A stretch of 64,000 bases of DNA, taken from contig JAXMBN010000005.1 of the NCBI GenBank assembly GCA_046349875.1, forward strand, positions 62,001 to 126,000, read 5' to 3'. A model generated the notes under the pieces. It ran no database searches. It had not been told where the DNA came from and saw nothing but the letters and a program-made list of their open reading frames with translations. Each line of letters opens with the position of its first letter. Within the stretch, counting starts at the first letter, position 1. Below are positions 63,735-64,000 of the stretch, piece by piece. Both the position numbers and the translations under genes were made by a program. The DNA comes from JAXMBN01 sp046349875 (lineage in GTDB: Bacteria; Planctomycetota; Planctomycetia; Pirellulales; Pirellulaceae).

Positions 63735-64000
63735 ATGCTGCTCCACTCTTTGTATTCTCGATCCGTCGCGTTCTTTGTGGGGATCATCATCCCATTGGCC
63801 TCCGTTGCTTTGGGTCAGCTTCCTATCGTTGCGCCGGAGGAGGTCGGATTCGATCCCGTAGGACTTCGCCGGATCGAGGAGATCGTTTCGGAAGGAATAC
63901 GTGAAGCGAAGATGCCGGGCTGTGTGGTCTGTTTTGGGCGACAAGGCAAAATTGCCTGGTTGAAGGCCTACGGATCGAAGGAAGTGGAACCCAACCAAGT
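63735..64000 (+). CDS. Exported beta-lactamase-family serine hydrolase, 3' end outside the window
   Basis: The frame from ATG 63735 is open to the end. It starts with a signal peptide (VAFFVGIIIPLASVALGQ), then PEEVGFDPVGLRRIEEIV and MPGCVVCFGRQGKIAWLKAYG. This is the usual N-terminus of beta-lactamase-related (class C/penicillin-binding) serine hydrolases; the SxxK motif would lie beyond the window. The gene is preceded by the repeat cluster. Confidence 0.75.
   Translation, partial: MLLHSLYSRSVAFFVGIIIPLASVALGQLPIVAPEEVGFDPVGLRRIEEIVSEGIREAKMPGCVVCFGRQGKIAWLKAYGSKEVEPNQ

Noticed and set aside
63585..63998. Minus-strand 137-codon frame at the end of the window
   Set aside because: The plus strand encodes a signal peptide and beta-lactamase-family N-terminus over the same bases and it runs across the repeat cluster; the frame is a shadow.
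1..64000. CRISPR array, tRNA or rRNA genes
   Set aside because: No regularly spaced direct repeats with unique spacers and no recognisable tRNA or rRNA stretches were seen; the heptamer and hairpin repeats do not have CRISPR layout.

Overview
The window looks like chromosomal DNA of a planctomycete, most likely a Pirellulales-type organism. The grounds are the gene content: GEVED and dockerin-type surface proteins, a DUF1559-type protein, a DUF1080 (3-keto-disaccharide hydrolase) protein, ThuA, secreted and Tat-exported Gfo/Idh/MocA proteins, a formylglycine-type sulfatase, an ECF sigma operon, a DFN-type Ser/Thr kinase, and a transposase family common in planctomycetes. This assignment rests on family knowledge. 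No rRNA, tRNA or CRISPR array was recognised.

Layout. 0-3 kb: the 3' part of a large secreted GEVED/dockerin protein, interrupted by one frameshift and followed by a good terminator. 3-9.5 kb: a DUF1805 protein and peptidase T (minus strand), a PolB-like exonuclease, a secreted Gfo/Idh protein with a sodium:solute symporter, a repeat-bearing gap, and an OsmC protein. 9.8-17.7 kb: a proline-rich exported protein, a CocE-type hydrolase, a soluble histidine kinase, a transglutaminase-like protein, a coiled-coil membrane protein and a GT39-type glycosyltransferase. 17.7-25.1 kb: a NagX/HGSNAT-like membrane protein, a molybdopterin oxidoreductase overlapping an SRAP gene, a GCS2-type ligase with an N-formylglutamate amidohydrolase, and an MFS transporter. 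25.2-30.6 kb: a Tat-exported Gfo/Idh protein, ThuA and a large Hsp70-like protein.

30.7-36.8 kb is the most interesting metabolic region. A minus-strand operon (methyltransferase, FAD oxidoreductase, type III polyketide synthase) faces a plus-strand group (YceI lipid-binding protein, tocopherol-methyltransferase-like enzyme, isoprenylcysteine-methyltransferase-like membrane enzyme). Together they look like a pathway for a methylated, oxidised phenolic lipid or quinone. 37-44.8 kb holds DUF1080, DJ-1/PfpI, a prepilin-peptidase-like protein lacking the catalytic aspartates, a class II photolyase followed by a 14-copy heptamer repeat, a membrane HExxH protein and a CHAD protein. 44.8-51.7 kb holds an octaheme cytochrome with HEAT/TPR regions and a four-gene ECF sigma operon. 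52-56 kb holds AroH chorismate mutase, an NtrC-like regulator with an altered GAFTGA loop, and asparagine synthetase.

56.3-62.9 kb is a zone of decay around intact dprA. A Ser/Thr kinase gene loses its frame repeatedly in its 3' half. A frameshifted HUH/REP-type transposase gene is bracketed by inverted clusters of short hairpin repeats. A sulfatase gene has one frameshift. The window ends with a SixA-like phosphatase, a cluster of a second hairpin repeat that also occurs near 8.4 and 51.8 kb, and the start of a beta-lactamase-family gene.
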